From the NCBI GenBank assembly GCA_027886185.1, contig WOAB01000893.1:3100001-3164000 (forward strand): a stretch of DNA of 64,000 bases, in the 5' to 3' direction. This DNA comes from Rheum nobile. Taxonomy: Eukaryota; Streptophyta; Magnoliopsida; Caryophyllales; Polygonaceae. Both the position numbers and the translations under genes were made by a program. The notes under the pieces were generated by a model that worked only from the letters and a program-made list of their open reading frames with translations, had not been told where the DNA came from and made no database searches. Position 1 is the stretch's first letter, and every line of letters begins with the position of its first letter. Below are positions 1 through 10,375 of this stretch, one piece after another.

Positions 1-430
1 AAGTAGTAATGCTCCCTGGTGGTAAAGAGTGATACCAGTCTTTAGCTGAGTCCTTCAGAGAAAAGGAAAAGACTCTCAACCTCATCTGATCTTCAGTAAT
101 ATCAGACGGTCTCATGCTGGTGCAGACCTCAAGGAATTCATCCAAGTGCTGAATAGGATCCTCAAGGGGGTTTCCACTGAATTTCGGGAGTAAATGAACT
201 ATTCCTGTCTTGAGCTCAAATTTAACCCCATCACCAAGGGCGGGGAATTGCACAGCACGAGTTGGTTGCTCCAAGTTAGGAACTGTCAAAGATTCCAGAG
301 TAACACGATTAGCCATCGTATCAGTTTCCTGAAGTAGCATACGAGCAGTCCTGCGAGCCTGATGAAAAGTTCTTTCGATCTCTGGATCAAAAACTAAAGG
401 TAAATTATTAGTGACACGGGTGTGAACCAT
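1..430 (-). CDS. Gag N-terminal part of an Athila-type Ty3/gypsy element, cut by window edge
   Basis: Reading leftward from an ATG at 428-430, 143 codons stay open to the edge of the window. Residues about 125-140 read LKDSAKDWYHSLPPGS, the tryptophan-centred motif typical of plant gypsy Gag. Gag forms the cytoplasmic virus-like particle. The frame begins 58 bp inside a tRNA-Asp-type primer-binding site, which is where gag should begin in this group. Its lack of stops contrasts with most other gag frames here. The rest of the element lies outside the window. Confidence 0.85.
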   Translation of the reverse strand, partial: MVHTRVTNNLPLVFDPEIERTFHQARRTARMLLQETDTMANRVTLESLTVPNLEQPTRAVQFPALGDGVKFELKTGIVHLLPKFSGNPLEDPIQHLDEFLEVCTSMRPSDITEDQMRLRVFSFSLKDSAKDWYHSLPPGSITT

Positions 431-487
431 AGGATGGGTTCACACCAAGATTGGCACACAAATGACACACAAAATAGATTATTGTAT

Positions 488-505
488 TCCCCGGCAACGG
501 CGCCA
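488..505 (-). promoter_or_regulatory. tRNA-Asp-type primer-binding site
   Basis: On the plus strand this reads TCCCCGGCAACGGCGCCA, the 3' end of plant tRNA-Asp including CCA. The element's sense strand is therefore minus and carries the complementary priming site. It lies 3 nt from the LTR edge. tRNA-Asp priming is typical of the Athila lineage. Confidence 0.88.
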
Positions 506-508
506 ATT

Positions 509-1756
509 TGATAACAGGAATTTGCCGTTCTAATTCCTACTATGCAAAGTATCAAAACAAACCCTAAAACGTAGTCCTAGGTAAGTAAGGGTCGAATCCG
601 CAGGGAAACAAAGTCTATCGCAGTATGCAATATGTATGTCAATTTAAAGCAACCAAAGGGGGGTTTTGTTGGTTTGTTTTAGTAGCCAAGCATGCAAATG
701 GTAAATAAGCAATTAAAGGTGATGAAATCAGTTATTGGGAAAACACTCAGTCAAACAATATCCACTATTCGAATGACAAGTTGATCATAGATACTACTCA
801 AAATCGCATGCAATGGTAATTCCAATTCCTTTTCAGATGTAACTAATAGCACAACCAGATACTATTAGAACTAACTAATTAAACAACCCTGAAACTATCA
901 CGATTCAGTTTAACAGCCGCCTTACGGATATGAATATAGTTGGATACAACCCTAGAATAAAACAACCAGTTTTTACCCTAGAATGTAAATCAATTCTCTT
1001 CTGCATAAGATTAGCACAACCAGTTACTAACACGATGCAGTTGCTACTATGGAATAGATATGCTCAACCAGTAACAATCTAAACCTAGCAATAGATAAAT
1101 AACGACAAACCCTAGTTGATCAGACTAGAAATTATCAATATCAATCTTATGAAATCAAACAAGAGAAGAGATAAAAACCATGCAATAGATTAGGAATAAG
1201 AATCTCACAACTGAATCACACGAAAAGCTTCAATGTCTGACTAAGCAAGAGAAGCTTAGTTCTTCATAGCAAGAGAATACGTAGAATAAGAAATTAGGGT
1301 TCCGAGCTAGAAGAAACAAGTTTTCTCAACCCTTAAATACCAAAGGAAAATAATCTGAAATTATCCTAAAAAGAAATAATAAAAACGTAATAAAGTAATA
1401 TAAAATAGATACAAAAAAAAAAGAAATCGGCTCGGCGATGCATCCGTCAGCTGCGGCGGCCGCTGCTTCTCCCACGGCGATCGCCGTAAATGCGGCGAGC
1501 GCCGCAATTAAACGGCGGTCGCCGTTTCCAGGTCGTAGCCTTCGTCTCTCAGAGGGAATTAACGGCGGTCGCCGTAATTCCGCGGCGGTCGCCGCGGCTC
1601 TGTTTCTTCATCCTTCGTTCCTCAGCTCCTAAGGCTCCAAAAACGCAACTTCCGCACCTCCTCGCCAAGTCTCCAAATCACCTCCAAAGCATCCTAAAAC
1701 ACCACTAAAATCATGCCAAAACTCCGTCAATACACACAACATAATCGTGTGTATCA
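509..1756 (-). repeat. 5' LTR of the Athila-type element
   Basis: The segment begins TGATAAC and ends GTGTATCA on the plus strand, giving TGATA/TATCA inverted termini next to the primer site. It is about 1.25 kb. A second LTR of the family at 58816-60086 shares both ends and much of the interior. Most of it is AT-rich, but 1432-1600 is a sharply GC-rich block. The short open frames inside (for example 1438-1632) are not genes. Confidence 0.85.
1474..1597. repeat. Cluster of CpG-rich near-palindromes inside the LTR
   Basis: Five dyads lie within about 125 bp. ACGGCGATCGCCGT (1474-1487) is perfect. TGCGGCGAGCGCCGCA (1491-1506), AACGGCGGTCGCCGTT (1511-1526), a copy at 1559-1577 and CCGCGGCGGTCGCCGCGG (1580-1597) each have one central mismatch. 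The sister LTR has a similar cluster at 59783-59913. Confidence 0.85.
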
Positions 1757-2560
1757 TTAGTGGTATTTTAAATTCGTATTTAATTATAACTAGTATAGAA
1801 ATGCATGTAATATAAAAATTAATTTAGATAATATAATATTTAATATAGATATGATATGTTTTTAATTTAAAATAAATTAATTTAGATAATATAATATTCA
1901 ATATAGATATAATTATAATTAGAATAGAGATGCATGTGATATGTTTTTAATTTAAAGTAAATTAATTTAGATAATATAATATTCAATATAGATATAATTA
2001 TAATTAGAACGAGTTGAGGTACGTAATTATTTAAATTCGTATTTATATAGATTGATTTGGAATAGAAATAAATTAGATATATTATAATTAATAGAATAAA
2101 AAATATTTAATTTAGATATATTATAAAAAATTAGAATATAAATGTATTAAAATAGTAATATTATAATTAAATAGAATAGAAATAATTATATGAAGTCGAT
2201 ATATTAAATAGAAATATAATTTAGATATATTATAATTAATTAGAATAGAAATGATTTTGTTAGAATAGAAATATAATTTAGATATATTATAATTAATTAG
2301 AATAGAAATGATTTAATTAAAAATAAATATAATTTAGATATATTATAATTAATTAGAATAGAAATGATTTAATTAAATAGAAATAATTTAGATATATTAT
2401 AATTAATAAGAATAGAAATTATTTAATTAAATAGAAATAATTTAGATATATTATAATTAATTAGAATAGAAATGATTTAATTAGAATAGAAATATAATTA
2501 TTTAGAATAGAAATGTATTAATTTAGAAATATTATAAAGTCGGTATAATTTCTTTTATTT
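1757..2560. repeat. AT-rich degenerate tandem repeats
   Basis: About 800 bp of nearly pure A/T. From about 1860 to 2005 a unit of about 88 bp is repeated roughly twice. From about 2275 to 2500 a unit of about 54 bp, recognisable by TTTAGATATATTATAATTAA and TAGAATAGAAAT, is repeated about four times. No coding potential is visible. Confidence 0.8.
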
Positions 2561-2731
2561 GTACACTTATTTGAATAAAACAGGATGTAGTCGAGCGAAT
2601 CAAACGACAGATGCGGGGGGGTCGTAGGGTGGAATCACGACCCGTGACAGCTTTGGGTCGTAAGCGCCGAAACCTCCTAAACCCCTCGTACATACGTCGT
2701 CGTAAGCGAACTTGTACGATCCTGTAGGATC

Positions 2732-2764
2732 CCGTTCCAATAGTCGAACCTGCTATTGGAACGG
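2732..2764. repeat. 12-bp-stem hairpin upstream of the PMD remnant
   Basis: CCGTTCCAATAG and CTATTGGAACGG form perfect inverted arms around a 9-nt loop. It sits just before the first proline-rich open stretch. Its function is unknown. Confidence 0.75.
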
Positions 2765-2772
2765 TATCGGAG

Positions 2773-3696
2773 TTGTTAGTGGCTCATCATCCTGACGTAT
2801 TTGCACCCACGGCTTCGCAGAGTCCCGACTACGACATGAGCTATCTTCACTTGGACGACGTAGTCGTGGAGAGCTCCCCTCCCGCCCCCGAGCAGCACGT
2901 TCCCCCTCCCGTTCCCGAGCAGCCCGTCCCCCCTCTCGTCCTCGAGGAGCCTGTCCCCCCTCCCGTCCCCGAGGAGCTTGTTCCCCCTGCGGCCGTAGAG
3001 GTTGAGGTCCCCCCTATGGCCTAGAGTCACTCGATGTGCTACAGAGCTTCCCGACTCACATAGTGCACCGCATTTGGCATGCTACACCGTCCCCCGTACG
3101 ACGTTTGAGGGCTTATAGTCGCATGGGGGAGTTCAACGGCTGGAGGGCACACATTCCGGCCGAGTCGGTCGAGGGGAGTTGGTATTGTATGGTGGTCGGT
3201 GGAGCAGGCCGACTTCGGAGGTATCCGAGACTTGCAGTTTGGTCGGGTGGACCATAATTTGATCTCATCTTTCGTCGAGAGGTGGCATCCCGAGACGAAC
3301 AACTTCCATTTCCCATGGGGCGAGATCACGATCACGCTCCACGACGTCGAGAGGATAATGGGACTGAGGATAAAGGGGTTCAGATGCTGCGACCCTTCAG
3401 TACCCATGGATGGCGACCCGAAGGACGTTGACAAGGCGATGAAGGCGGCCGAGCGCGCCATGTTCCATTACACCTTCGGCATCCGGGAGAGGAGGATGCG
3501 TGCGGAGGTGGCGAAGGGCCGAGTAGCGGCGTTTGATCTCGCCGAGCATGTATTGCACATGATACGGGATGGAGACGACCCCCAGGGCATAGCGATTGGA
3601 TACCTCTGGCATGCTCTTTCGTGCAGCTTGTTCGTGGACAAGTCCACGAACAAGCTATGGGTGAAGATGGATGCCCTATACGTTTTTCCTTTATAA
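2773..3696 (+). pseudogene. Plant mobile domain (PMD / MAIN-like) gene remnant
   Basis: From about 3199 a frame reads RDLQFGRVDHNLISSFVERW, then an ITLHDVERIMGL motif and, near the end, LFVDKSTNKL. These match the order of conserved blocks in plant mobile domain proteins, which occur as free genes and as passengers in MULE and gypsy elements. A proline/glutamate-rich stretch at 2773-3024 (repeated VPPPVPEE-like units) lies upstream but is separated by stops and a frame change. No ATG opens the PMD frame; it starts downstream of a GTG. The domain stops early after the LFVDKS motif, where the sequence folds into a palindrome. I call it a truncated, frameshifted copy. Confidence 0.7.
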
Positions 3697-3914
3697 GTTT
3701 TTTCCTTTTGCTGCCACATATCTCTAATAACCGCGTGTGCCCTGTCATCATACATTGGATCAATCCACTCCCTGAATCGGCACTTCATCTTTGCACATCC
3801 CCAATACCTTCTCCCGTAGTTCCATTGCAAATCCCAAGCTCTAACAACGGCTCCAAGGTTACAATCGCATTGCCTATCTCCTGTGGCCGATGATGATTCT
3901 TGTGAGGATGCCAT
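3468..3914 (-). CDS. Small GRF-type zinc-finger protein, 3' part fused to antisense PMD
   Basis: An ATG at 3912-3914 opens a 148-codon frame. Residues about 16-52 start CDCNLG and continue with YGRRYWGC then KMKCRFREWID: CxC, the GRR core, then C and C before FxxW. This is the pattern of the GRF zinc finger, a nucleic-acid-binding module common in small plant proteins linked to transposons. Only about 75 residues (3690-3914) look genuine. Beyond the palindrome the frame merely reads the antisense of the PMD remnant. It may be a captured or degraded fragment; expression is unknown. Confidence 0.6.
   Translation of the reverse strand: MASSQESSSATGDRQCDCNLGAVVRAWDLQWNYGRRYWGCAKMKCRFREWIDPMYDDRAHAVIRDMWQQKEKTYKGKTYRASIFTHSLFVDLSTNKLHERACQRYPIAMPWGSSPSRIMCNTCSARSNAATRPFATSARILLSRMPKV
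3625..3656. repeat. Perfect 15-bp inverted repeat with 2-nt loop
   Basis: AGCTTGTTCGTGGAC and its exact reverse complement flank AA. Because of the symmetry, both strands encode LFVD-x-STNKL here. It marks the junction between the plus-strand PMD remnant and the minus-strand GRF frame. Confidence 0.92.
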
Positions 3915-3989
3915 TATGTGGCATTATGAGGAATCCAACAATTGCATTGTCTATCTCATGAAAATGCAACATTTATAGGCCATAAAAGT

Positions 3990-4180
3990 TACCTTATCTT
4001 GGACGCATCCAGGACGTGTCCATGAATGTTACCGTTGAGCAACGGTAACATTCTTGGACGCATCGGAGTTGCGTCCAAGAAGTTACCGTTGTGAAACGGT
4101 AAACTTTTATGGACGCATCGTAGTTGCGTCCAAATCGCTTCGTGGACGCATTAAGGATCCGTCCATCCAAGATGACGTGA
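3990..4180. repeat. Group of short dyads of the GGACGCA..TGCGTCC type
   Basis: At least four copies: about 4000-4022, 4054-4079, 4110-4133 and 4141-4167. Two carry the central GTTGCGTCC half. Two ACCGTT..AACGGT hairpins lie between them (about 4031-4046 and 4085-4100). This begins a repeat field that extends to about 9950. Confidence 0.75.
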
Positions 4181-4299
4181 TGAAACTGTAACTTTTGGAC
4201 TGAACAACGATGCGTCCAAAATACATGTAGCTGTTTTTTACATTGTATCTGGGGAACTAATTTCCACCTCTTCGGGATCACCAACGCCACAGTCGAAAT

Positions 4300-4673
4300 A
4301 CAAAACATTATGTCCATATCTGCACATCCAAATACATTTTTTGAAAAATAAAACCCAGAACGTAGAGTATGGACCCCAAATATGAATACCCTAACCCTAA
4401 ACCCCAAAACCCTAAATCCCAAAACCCTAAAACCCTAACCCCAAAACCCTCTCACATCCTGTTGGACGCATCCAGGATGCGACCAGAGTTGGACGCATCT
4501 TGGATGCGTCCAAGATGTTGTGAGAGGGTTTAGGATAATGGTTTTTTAGGTTTTAGGGTATTGTGTTTAGGGATTTCAGGATAGGGTTTTCATATACATG
4601 GGCTGTAGTTAAATTATATTGCTTTTTGTGGAATAAATTGATTTCCAATGTGTAGATATGAACATAATGTTTT
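4300..4673. repeat. Foldback module 1 with telomere-like arms
   Basis: The outer arms pair: ACATTATGTCCATATCTGCA on the left with a copy in reverse on the right ending near 4673. Inside them come CCCTAAA-like runs, then CCCTCTCACA (4447-4456), two GGACGCATC dyads, TGTGAGAGGG (4519-4528) and TTTAGGG-like runs. The whole is an imperfect palindrome of about 370 bp. Confidence 0.75.
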
Positions 4674-5074
4674 ATACTTCGAGTTTCTTCGAATATGAAG
4701 GTGGATCTCGTTTCAATGTCCGAATATAATTGTAATGTAGAAACTATAAAATACATTCCTCTGTTATATTCCTACTAGCGGCACCTCTCATCTAAACGAA
4801 CGAATCACCACGACAAGACTTCAGATACACATGAAGAAGACGAGGGATATAGTTGTTGTTCTTATGATACAACAACTCTATCCCTCGATGTTGGACAAAT
4901 CACTGCGATGCTAAGAATGTAAACGGTGTACTCAATTTATCAATATCATGCTTTCACAAATGTTGTATTAGGTGATTGTTGTTTATGTAATGGATATTAA
5001 TGTAGCTGTTTTTTACATCTAATCTGGGGAACTAATCTCTATTTTTTCGGGATCAGCAACGTCACAATCGAAAT

Positions 5075-5447
5075 ACAAACATTATGTCCATATCTACACA
5101 TCCAAATACATTTTTGAAAAATAAAACCCTAAACCTAAAGTATGGACACCACATATGAAAACCCTAAACCTAAACCCCAATAACCAAAACCCTAACCCTA
5201 GAAAACACTAACCCCAATACCCTCTCACATCCTGTTGAACGCATCCACGATGCGCCCAACTTTGGACGCGTCCTGGATGCGTCCACTCTGGTGTGAGAGG
5301 GTTTAGGATAAGGGTTTTTAGGGTTTTGGGTTTTGGGTTTAGGATTTTCAGTTTAGGGTTTTCATATACAGGGGCTGTAGTTAAATTATATTGGTTTTTT
5401 TGGAATAAATTGTTTTCCACTGTGTACATATGCACATAATATTTTAT
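5075..5447. repeat. Foldback module 2 with telomere-like arms
   Basis: It has the same plan as module 1: outer arms around ACATTATGTCC, CCCTAAA-like left arm, CCCTCTCACA, two GGACGC dyads (about 5235-5290), GTGAGAGGG and a TTTAGGG-like right arm. The flanking sequence (GTAGCTGTTTTTTACAT near 5000) is also shared with module 1, so the copied unit is larger than the palindrome. Confidence 0.75.
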
Positions 5448-5645
5448 ACTTCTAGTTGCTTGAAACTAATGATAACAAATATGAGTGAGAAGAATGGGAA
5501 TTGTGACTATTTCAATATACTTTTATGTTCTATTAAATAAGTAAGTAAAATTTGCCGGTAAGTTCTAGAACAAAATAAACCGGTCTGATATATAAAGACT
5601 CTTCTTTCCGTCATAAGCGAACATCAAGCCACATTCGGACTACAG

Positions 5646-5986
5646 AACATTATATTCATATCTACACATCCGAATACATTTTTTGAAAAATAAATCAAAT
5701 AACCTAAAGTGTGGACCCCACATATGAAAACTCTTAACCTAAACCCAAAACCCAAAACCTTAACCCTAGAAAACCCTAACCCCAAAACCCTCTCACATCC
5801 TGTTGGACGCATCCAGGATGCGACCATTCTGGTGTGAGAGGTTTAGGGTAAGGTTTTTTAGGGTTTAGGGTATTGGGTTTAGGGTTTTCAATTTAAGGTT
5901 TTCATAAGCAGGGGCTGTAGTAGATTTATATTGGTTTTCTTGGAATAAATTGTTTTCCTATGTGCAGATATGGACATAATGTTTTA
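5646..5986. repeat. Foldback module 3 with telomere-like arms
   Basis: Third copy of the plan, with one central dyad instead of two and the GTGTGAGAGG closing arm. The right arm ends in TATGGACATAATGTTTTA. Confidence 0.72.
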
Positions 5987-6094
5987 TAGTTTGAGGTGCT
6001 TCAATAGGTGGCATGATTTTGTTGACAAGTACTCAATCAAGCGTAAGTATTTTTTACTGTTTATATACAAATGCGGATCTCGTCATATGCTAAG

Positions 6095-6390
6095 TATGGA
6101 CCCCAAATATGAATACTCTTACCCTAAACGTCAAAATGCAAAACCCTAAAACCGTAACCCCAAAACCCTCTCACATTGTCTTGGATGCATCGCGGATGCG
6201 GCCAAAGTTAGACGCATCTTGGATGCGTCCACCATGTTGTGAGATGGTTTAGGTTAAGGGTTTTTTAGGGTTTAAGGTATTGGGTTTATGATTTTCAGTT
6301 TAGGGTTTTCATATACAGGGGCTGTAGTTAAATTATATTGCTTTTGTAGGAATAAATTGATTTCCACTGTGCACATATGCACATAATATG
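6095..6390. repeat. Foldback module 4, left outer arm lost
   Basis: It starts within the CCCTAAA-like left arm and keeps CCCTCTCACA, two dyads (about 6180-6235), GTGAGATGG and the right arm up to ACATAATATGGAC. The outer left arm is missing. Confidence 0.65.
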
Positions 6391-6780
6391 GACAAAGCAC
6401 AATTTCTTTTACCCAACGATCCCAATCCTGGAGGTTTTGTGTTGTTGGCCATCCGAAAAAAAATCATTTTACAACTTCCAAATTTGATCTTTCTATTCTC
6501 CAGATTTGATCTTACTATCTAGATTATACAATATGATGCACAATTACATTTCCAGTGGTTGATATCTGAAGGCAGTAGTCATCTTAACAAAAGAAAGCTA
6601 GAAACCAAGGCTTATATAGAATCCAATTACAACAGAGGTTAGTTAAACAAAAGTTTCACTTTTACTACATCCTACATCTTGTAGTGATTTTATATGTGCA
6701 TAAACTATATCCTCTAATCTGCTTATCCTCGCCTCCAACTCCAAACCCGAATCCTCGAATCTTGTTGTCACTCGAAATAC

Positions 6781-7012
6781 AAAACATTATGTCCATATCT
6801 GCACATCCAAATACATTTTTTGGAAAAAAAACAAAACCTAAAGTATGGACCCCACATATGAAAACCCTAAACCTAAACCCCAATACCCAAAACCCTAACC
6901 CTAGAAAACCCTAACCCCAAAACCCTCTCACATCCTGTTGGACGCATTCAGGATGCGCCCAGCTTTGGACGCGTCCTGGATGTGTCCATTCTGGTGTGAG
7001 AGGGTTTATATT
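6781..7012. repeat. Foldback module 5, right arm lost
   Basis: It begins ACATTATGTCCATATCTGCA, runs through CCCTAAA-like repeats, CCCTCTCACATCC, two GGACGC dyads and GTGTGAGAGGG, then breaks off into AT-rich sequence without the TTTAGGG arm. Confidence 0.7.
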
Positions 7013-7099
7013 TCAATTTAAAATTAAAAATCGAAACTGGTTCAAGCATGATTAAACCGGTTCATTTAACAGTTTTAATATGAAATTCGATTTTTTTTA

Positions 7100-7600
7100 A
7101 ACCGAACCGAAACTTGGACGCAACGTCGTTGCGTCCAAGAATTTACCTTTTTCAAAAAAAAATTGCACCCAGTTTTGGACGCAATGGGGAAGCGTCCAAA
7201 AGCGGGCGCGCCGCCTAAAAAAATGGGTGCGAAAAAAAATACCCGTTAAAAATGAGTGTTTTTTTCCACCCGTTTTTTAAAGCCGTGCACCCGTTTTTGG
7301 ACGGATCCTTGTTCCGTTCAAAAAGATGATTTTTTTTCAAAAAAAAGAAGAAAATTCCATGGACGCAACCTAGTTGCGCCCTAGTTTTTTTTTTATTTTG
7401 AAAAATGATTTTTAAAGATTATTGAACCGGTTCAGATACTGAATCGGTTCAGTTTGGACGCAACTACGTTGTGCCCAAAAAAATGTGGTAATATTTAAGT
7501 CAATAAAATATATTATATAGTTAGGATAAATTACTATATACTCTTGCATAATATTTATTTTGCAATTTTATATAACTTGAAAATTCGAATACCCGCTCAA
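7100..7600. repeat. Dispersed TTGGACGCAAC dyads with poly-A/T and AACCGGTTC motifs
   Basis: Dyads occur near 7112-7140, 7174-7200, 7298-7322, 7360-7384 and 7453-7480. Between them lie AACCGGTTC motifs and A/T runs. I see no gene. Confidence 0.65.
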
Positions 7601-8220
7601 AAAAAATCGAATACTTAGTAGATTTGTATACTCGTGTGCATTTCACTATAGTAATAAACATTTGAAGTAAACAAGTTCACATGATTATAAATTAGTTTGT
7701 ATTATGACTTATGAGGTTTCAATGAGGTATAGGGTTTAGGATATTTTTCGGTCATTGTTCCTCCGAGTAGTTGAATATACTATGATTTAAGATAGCTTAA
7801 TAGTTATATAATATGATTATATCATATAGTTATACACTATGGTTATATCTTGTAGTTATATCTTATAATTATATCCAATTTGGTTATATCCTATAATTAT
7901 ATATTATGATTATATCTTATGGTTATACTATAGTTATATACTATGGTTATATCTTATATTATATTCTAGAGTTATATACTATGCTTATATCCTATATTAT
8001 ATTCTAGAGTTACATACTATGCTGATATCCTATAATTATATCTATGATTGGAATGTAATATAGGAATGTAATATATACTATGGTTATATCATATAATTAT
8101 ATTATATTCTAGAGTTACATACTATGATTATATCCTATATTATATTCTATAGTTATTATCATTACATGATATAACTATAGAATGTAATATAGAAAATAAT
8201 TATAAATTATAATCAAACGA
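7600..8220. repeat. Left arm of a large inverted repeat (TATA-rich)
   Basis: The arm starts GTAGATTTGTATACTCGTGT and continues with degenerate units of about 20 bp such as GGTTATATCCTATAATTATA. The right arm at 8640-9480 carries the same units reversed and ends with a diverged reverse copy of the outer edge. Confidence 0.7.
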
Positions 8221-8224
8221 TATA

Positions 8225-8640
8225 ATCGTGGTACGCAAACCCTAAATCTCAAAACCTAACCCTAAACCCTAAACCCTAAAAACACTAGAAAATCCTTGGG
8301 CGCAACCTAGTTGCGCCCATAGTTATGGACGCAACCTAGTTGTGCCCATAGTTATGGATGCAACCTAGTTGCGTCCAAAGGATTGTGTGAGGCCCAAAAC
8401 CCTAAACCCTGGAAACCCCTAGAAACCTAAACCCTAAACCCCTTGGACGCAACCTAGTTGCGCTCAGCGTTTCGGACGCAACCTAATTGCGCCCAAAGGG
8501 TTATGAGGGTTACAAACTTCTAAACCCCAAAACCTAACCCTAAACCCTAAAAAACACTATAAACCTCTTGGACGCAACTTAGTTACGCCCAAAGGATTTT
8601 ATGGATATTGTTTTAGGGTTTTTAGGGTCTTTATAATGTA
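8225..8640. repeat. Core with telomere-like runs and GGACGCAACCTAGTTGCGTCC dyads
   Basis: Six dyads: about 8297, 8328, 8358, 8448, 8473 and 8567. They are interleaved with CCCTAAACCC runs. Two of them follow CACTAGAAAATCC (8284) and CACTATAAACC (8551), which resemble CACTA transposon ends. Confidence 0.7.
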
Positions 8641-9480
8641 TATATATATAACTATAGAATATAATATAGGATATAACTATAAGATATAATTATAGTTTAT
8701 AACTATTTCATAGTATATAACTATAGGATATAATGATATGATATAACCAAATTGGATATAACTATAAGATATAATCATAGTATATAACTTATATATAGTA
8801 TATAACTATAGGATGTAACGATATGATATAACCAAATTAGATATACCTATAAGATCTAATCATAGTATATAATATGGGATATAACCATAGTATATAACCA
8901 TAAAATATAATCATAGTATATAATTATAGGATATAACGATATTATATAACCAAATTCAATATAACTATAAGATATAAATGCCGCCAAGACAACCCAATTG
9001 GATATAAACAAAGTTATATGTGATTTTCAAAAGAATATTACCATAGTATATAGCAATATGATAATAACGATATGATATAACCAAATTGGAAATAACTATA
9101 AGATATAATCATAGTATATAACTATAGGATATAAATATAGTATATAACTATAGGATATAATATAGAATATAAGTATATAATTATAGTATATAATTATAGG
9201 ATATAACCATAATATATAATTATAGAATATAAAAGTAGTATATAACCATAAGACATAATCAAATTGGATATGACCATATTTATATGCAATTTTTTATAAT
9301 AATTATAATAAATAATAATAAAAAACACTTTAATAGTAAACGAATTGGTGAAGAAACATATATATTAATTTTAGATGAATAAAAGTGTATTCAAAACTCG
9401 TGATATAAACAAATTTATTTCCATGTATCCCTGATTACTTGAAAACATTCATTATTATAGTCAAATGCACACAAGTGTAC
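8640..9480. repeat. Right arm of the large inverted repeat
   Basis: Long run of ATATAACTATAGGATATAAC-like units, the reverse complement of the left arm. It ends near 9480 with TGTACAAATCTACTAG, which pairs with the left outer edge. No gene is visible. Confidence 0.7.
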
Positions 9481-9689
9481 AAATCTACTAGTTATTTGAT
9501 TTTTCAAATCATATAAAATAGTAAAATAGATACAATGAAATGACTGTGTAGTAAATTTATTTTGTTTCCTCTGTAGAATAGATCCTTGTTTATTTTATAA
9601 ATATGTAATTACCAAGTATATTTTTATTTCCTCTGTAGAATATATCCTTGTTTATTTTACAATGAAATGACAATCTTTTTTGTTTTTTT

Positions 9690-9950
9690 TTCTCTCCATT
9701 TTTTTGACGCAACTACGTTGCGTCCAAGATGTGAACCGGATATTTTTTATATTTATAAATCAGTCATGAACCTGGATTTTTAACAATTCGGTTCATGGCT
9801 TGGACGCAACCTGGTTGCGTCCAAGGAAGTTTCTTTTTTTTTTGAAAAAAAAACACCACTTTTTTGGACGCAACGAGGATGAGTCCAAAAGCGGGTGCGA
9901 ACATTCTCACCGTTAAAAATCAATAATTTTTATATAGGAACAAACTTTTT
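9690..9950. repeat. Three further GGACGCAAC dyads
   Basis: Dyads lie at about 9708-9730, 9797-9825 and 9863-9890. The last, with the following AAAGCGGGTGCG and CCGTTAAAAAT, is a direct copy of 7174-7250, so the outer parts of this field are partly duplicated. Confidence 0.65.
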
Positions 9951-10375
9951 TAAATATAGAGGCAGCAAAACGTAAGAATTTATCTCTTTTTACGACACTG
10001 GCTCTTTAACTCTTTTATTACTCCATTGACCTTCACAGGGGTGAAGAGAAAATTATGGATCTTAAAAGTGTGTTGAGTTTAGATGATTTGAGGTTGAAAC
10101 TAAATCAAATGGTGAATCTTGTTGCATTGTGTCCATGGACTTCTCCTTTTCAGACAAACATCCTATGATGGACAAATTATGTGATAACTCTCAGTTTAAC
10201 CACAACAAGCCTTCAACATTGGATGATATAAATTGATTTTATGGACAATGTTAGGAAGACCCACCAAAGGGGAGCCTACTTTTAATACAATATTCCTCCA
10301 CAAACCAATCTATTTTTACGAATCCTATATATAAGGCAACTGGAATTACCAAGGCAGTAGTACAAAGATGCCTTC

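Noticed and set aside
488..505. tRNA-Asp 3' end as a tRNA gene fragment
   Set aside because: Its place between LTR and gag, repeated at 58795, shows it is the primer-binding site.
3039..3763. Minus-strand frames over the PMD remnant
   Set aside because: They are antisense of the recognisable PMD blocks; only the GRF part beyond the palindrome has its own motif.
4380..4450. True telomere or chromosome end
   Set aside because: The CCCTAAA runs are short, degenerate, occur in both orientations inside foldback modules and continue into other DNA.
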